Shown piece after piece: positions 14,746-15,823 of a DNA stretch of 15,823 bases. Made by a program: the position numbers and the translations under genes. Each line of letters opens with the position of its first letter. Within the stretch, counting starts at the first letter, position 1. The notes below the pieces were generated by a model. It was not told where the DNA came from. It saw only the letters and a list, made by a program, of their open reading frames with translations, and did not search any database. Origin of the DNA: an uncultured Collinsella sp. (GTDB taxonomy: Bacteria; Actinomycetota; Coriobacteriia; Coriobacteriales; Coriobacteriaceae); contig CATZEP010000022.1 of the NCBI GenBank assembly GCA_958418185.1, positions 1-15,823 on the forward strand, written 5' to 3'.

Positions 14746-15823
14746 CTAACCGATCCAGCTGGCCGAAAGCGGGCCGCTGACGATAACCATGATGATGAGC
14801 ACGATAAACACGAACGCCATCGCGCGGGGAAGCGGGGCTCCCGCGGCGACCTCTTCGCTCGGCTCGCCGGGCAGGCAATAGCCCATCCACTTGAGGAACC
14901 AGGCAAAGGTGGCGACGGTCTCGGCGACCATAATGCACACGAGCACCAGGATCGCGACGTTGCCGGCACCCACAGAGAAGCCGCCGGCGATGATCTGGAA
15001 CTTCGAGAAGAACGTGTTCATGGGCGGCACGCCGGCAATGGCGAGCGCCGCGACACCAAAGCCCACGCCCGAGATCGGGTACTTCTTTACGATGCCGCGA
15101 GGCTTGGGCAGCATACGCGTGCCGAGCGCCAAGGAGGACGAACCGGCGATCAGGAGGAACAGGGTCTTGGCGAAAGCGTGGTTAAAGATGTGGCACACGG
15201 CGCCATCAAAAGCCAGCTGGCTGCCAAAGACCGAAAGGCCCAGACCAAAGAACGCATAGGAGAGCTGGGCGATCGTGGAGAAGGCCAGCAGACGCTTCAT
15301 GTCCTTTTGCGGCAGGTACATAAGGAAACCAAAAAGCATGGTGACCATGGCGTCGATAATGGCGACCCAGCCCACGATCTCGGGAATCTCGCCGGCAGAG
15401 ACGAGTGCACGCGCGAACACGCACACGCCGACCTTGACCATCGAGGCGCCATGCAGGTAGGCCGAAACAGGCGTCGGCGCCTCCATGGCCGAAGGCAGCC
15501 ACATGTACATGGGAACCTGTGCGGACTTGGCCCAGGCCGCAAACAGCACGAGCAAAAGGACGATAGCCTTGAGCTTGGTGTCGAGGCCGGCAATCGCGGT
15601 GATGGCGAAGGTGCCGGTGTGGGCAAACACGATGGCGGCGCCCAGATACAGGCCGAGCGCACCGATATGCGTGATGATGAGGGCCTTCATGCCGGCCTTC
15701 TTGGCCGTAGGCGTCATGTAGTAGCTAATGAGGCCCCAAGAGCACGCACCCGTGATCTCAAAGAACACGAGCTGGCCCAAAAGGGTCGAGCTGTACACAA
15801 GGCCGGCCATGGCGCCGATAAAG
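14746..15823 (-). CDS. hyfD: Hydrogenase-4 membrane subunit HyfD, 5' end missing
   Basis: The last 358 residues of a NuoM/N-like membrane subunit; the reading frame runs off the window, and by comparison with E. coli HyfD (479 residues) about 120 N-terminal residues are missing. The match is close: FIGAMAGLVYSSTLLGQLVFFEITGACSW against E. coli FIGAMAGLVLSSTLLGQLLFFEITGGCSW, and AAWAKSAQVPMYMWLPSAMEAPTP and YLPQKDMKRLL further on. The match is to HyfD rather than HyfB, so hyfA, hyfB and hyfC should lie upstream, outside the window. An internal Met at 15810 is not the true start. The C-terminus (PGEPSEEVAAGAPLPRAM...SASWIG) also matches HyfD. Confidence 0.94.
   Translation of the reverse strand, partial: FIGAMAGLVYSSTLLGQLVFFEITGACSWGLISYYMTPTAKKAGMKALIITHIGALGLYLGAAIVFAHTGTFAITAIAGLDTKLKAIVLLLVLFAAWAKSAQVPMYMWLPSAMEAPTPVSAYLHGASMVKVGVCVFARALVSAGEIPEIVGWVAIIDAMVTMLFGFLMYLPQKDMKRLLAFSTIAQLSYAFFGLGLSVFGSQLAFDGAVCHIFNHAFAKTLFLLIAGSSSLALGTRMLPKPRGIVKKYPISGVGFGVAALAIAGVPPMNTFFSKFQIIAGGFSVGAGNVAILVLVCIMVAETVATFAWFLKWMGYCLPGEPSEEVAAGAPLPRAMAFVFIVLIIMVIVSGPLSASWIG

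Noticed and set aside
1..15823. CRISPR array, insertion sequence, phage or rRNA genes
   Set aside because: No regularly spaced repeats, transposase or integrase motifs, or rRNA sequence were seen; genes are collinear and close-packed.

Overview
The window is a GC-rich stretch with every recognisable gene on the minus strand, so transcription runs from high to low coordinates. It carries a bacterial energy-metabolism island: a formate hydrogenlyase-type membrane [NiFe] hydrogenase of the Hyf/hydrogenase-4 kind, a formate channel, a molybdopterin oxidoreductase, the selenocysteine (Sec) decoding genes selA, selB and tRNA-Sec, and molybdenum-cofactor and selenium-associated genes. Base composition, codon use and this gene set suggest an anaerobic gut actinobacterium of the Coriobacteriia, such as Collinsella or a relative. 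That placement is inference; no rRNA or taxonomic marker is present.

Layout in order of transcription. Positions 15823-8152 hold a tightly packed operon: hyfD (5' end off the window), hyfE, hyfF, hyfG (hydrogenase large subunit), hyfH (ferredoxin-like), hyfI (small subunit), hycH and hycI (large-subunit maturation protease). Gaps are short or genes overlap. focA (formate channel) follows after 39 bases and ends at a strong intrinsic terminator (7215-7250). A 705-residue molybdopterin oxidoreductase follows (7150-5033). Next come selA and selB, overlapping by 4 bases, then a long inverted repeat, then selC (tRNA-Sec, 1385-1289) with a candidate promoter and terminator of its own. Last are mobA and a small DUF3343 (putative Se/S carrier-like) protein with a cysteine-rich N-terminus, ending near a hairpin at the window edge.

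How it fits together: formate is oxidised by a formate dehydrogenase that is not in the window but, from E. coli, is expected to be a Sec- and bis-MGD-containing FdhF. Electrons pass through HyfH and HyfI to the NiFe site in HyfG, and the membrane arm (HyfD, HyfE, HyfF) anchors the complex and may pump ions. HycI and HycH mature HyfG, and FocA moves formate. selA, selB and selC insert Sec, and mobA makes the guanylated molybdenum cofactor.

The least explained parts are the molybdopterin oxidoreductase, which has Cys where FdhF has Sec and lacks the FdhF catalytic His and Arg; the Cys-rich DUF3343 protein; the C33 of the tRNA-Sec; the altered G4 motif of SelB; and the long hairpin between selB and selC. 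I found no insertion sequence, CRISPR array, rRNA or phage gene. No intergenic gap exceeds 160 bases.
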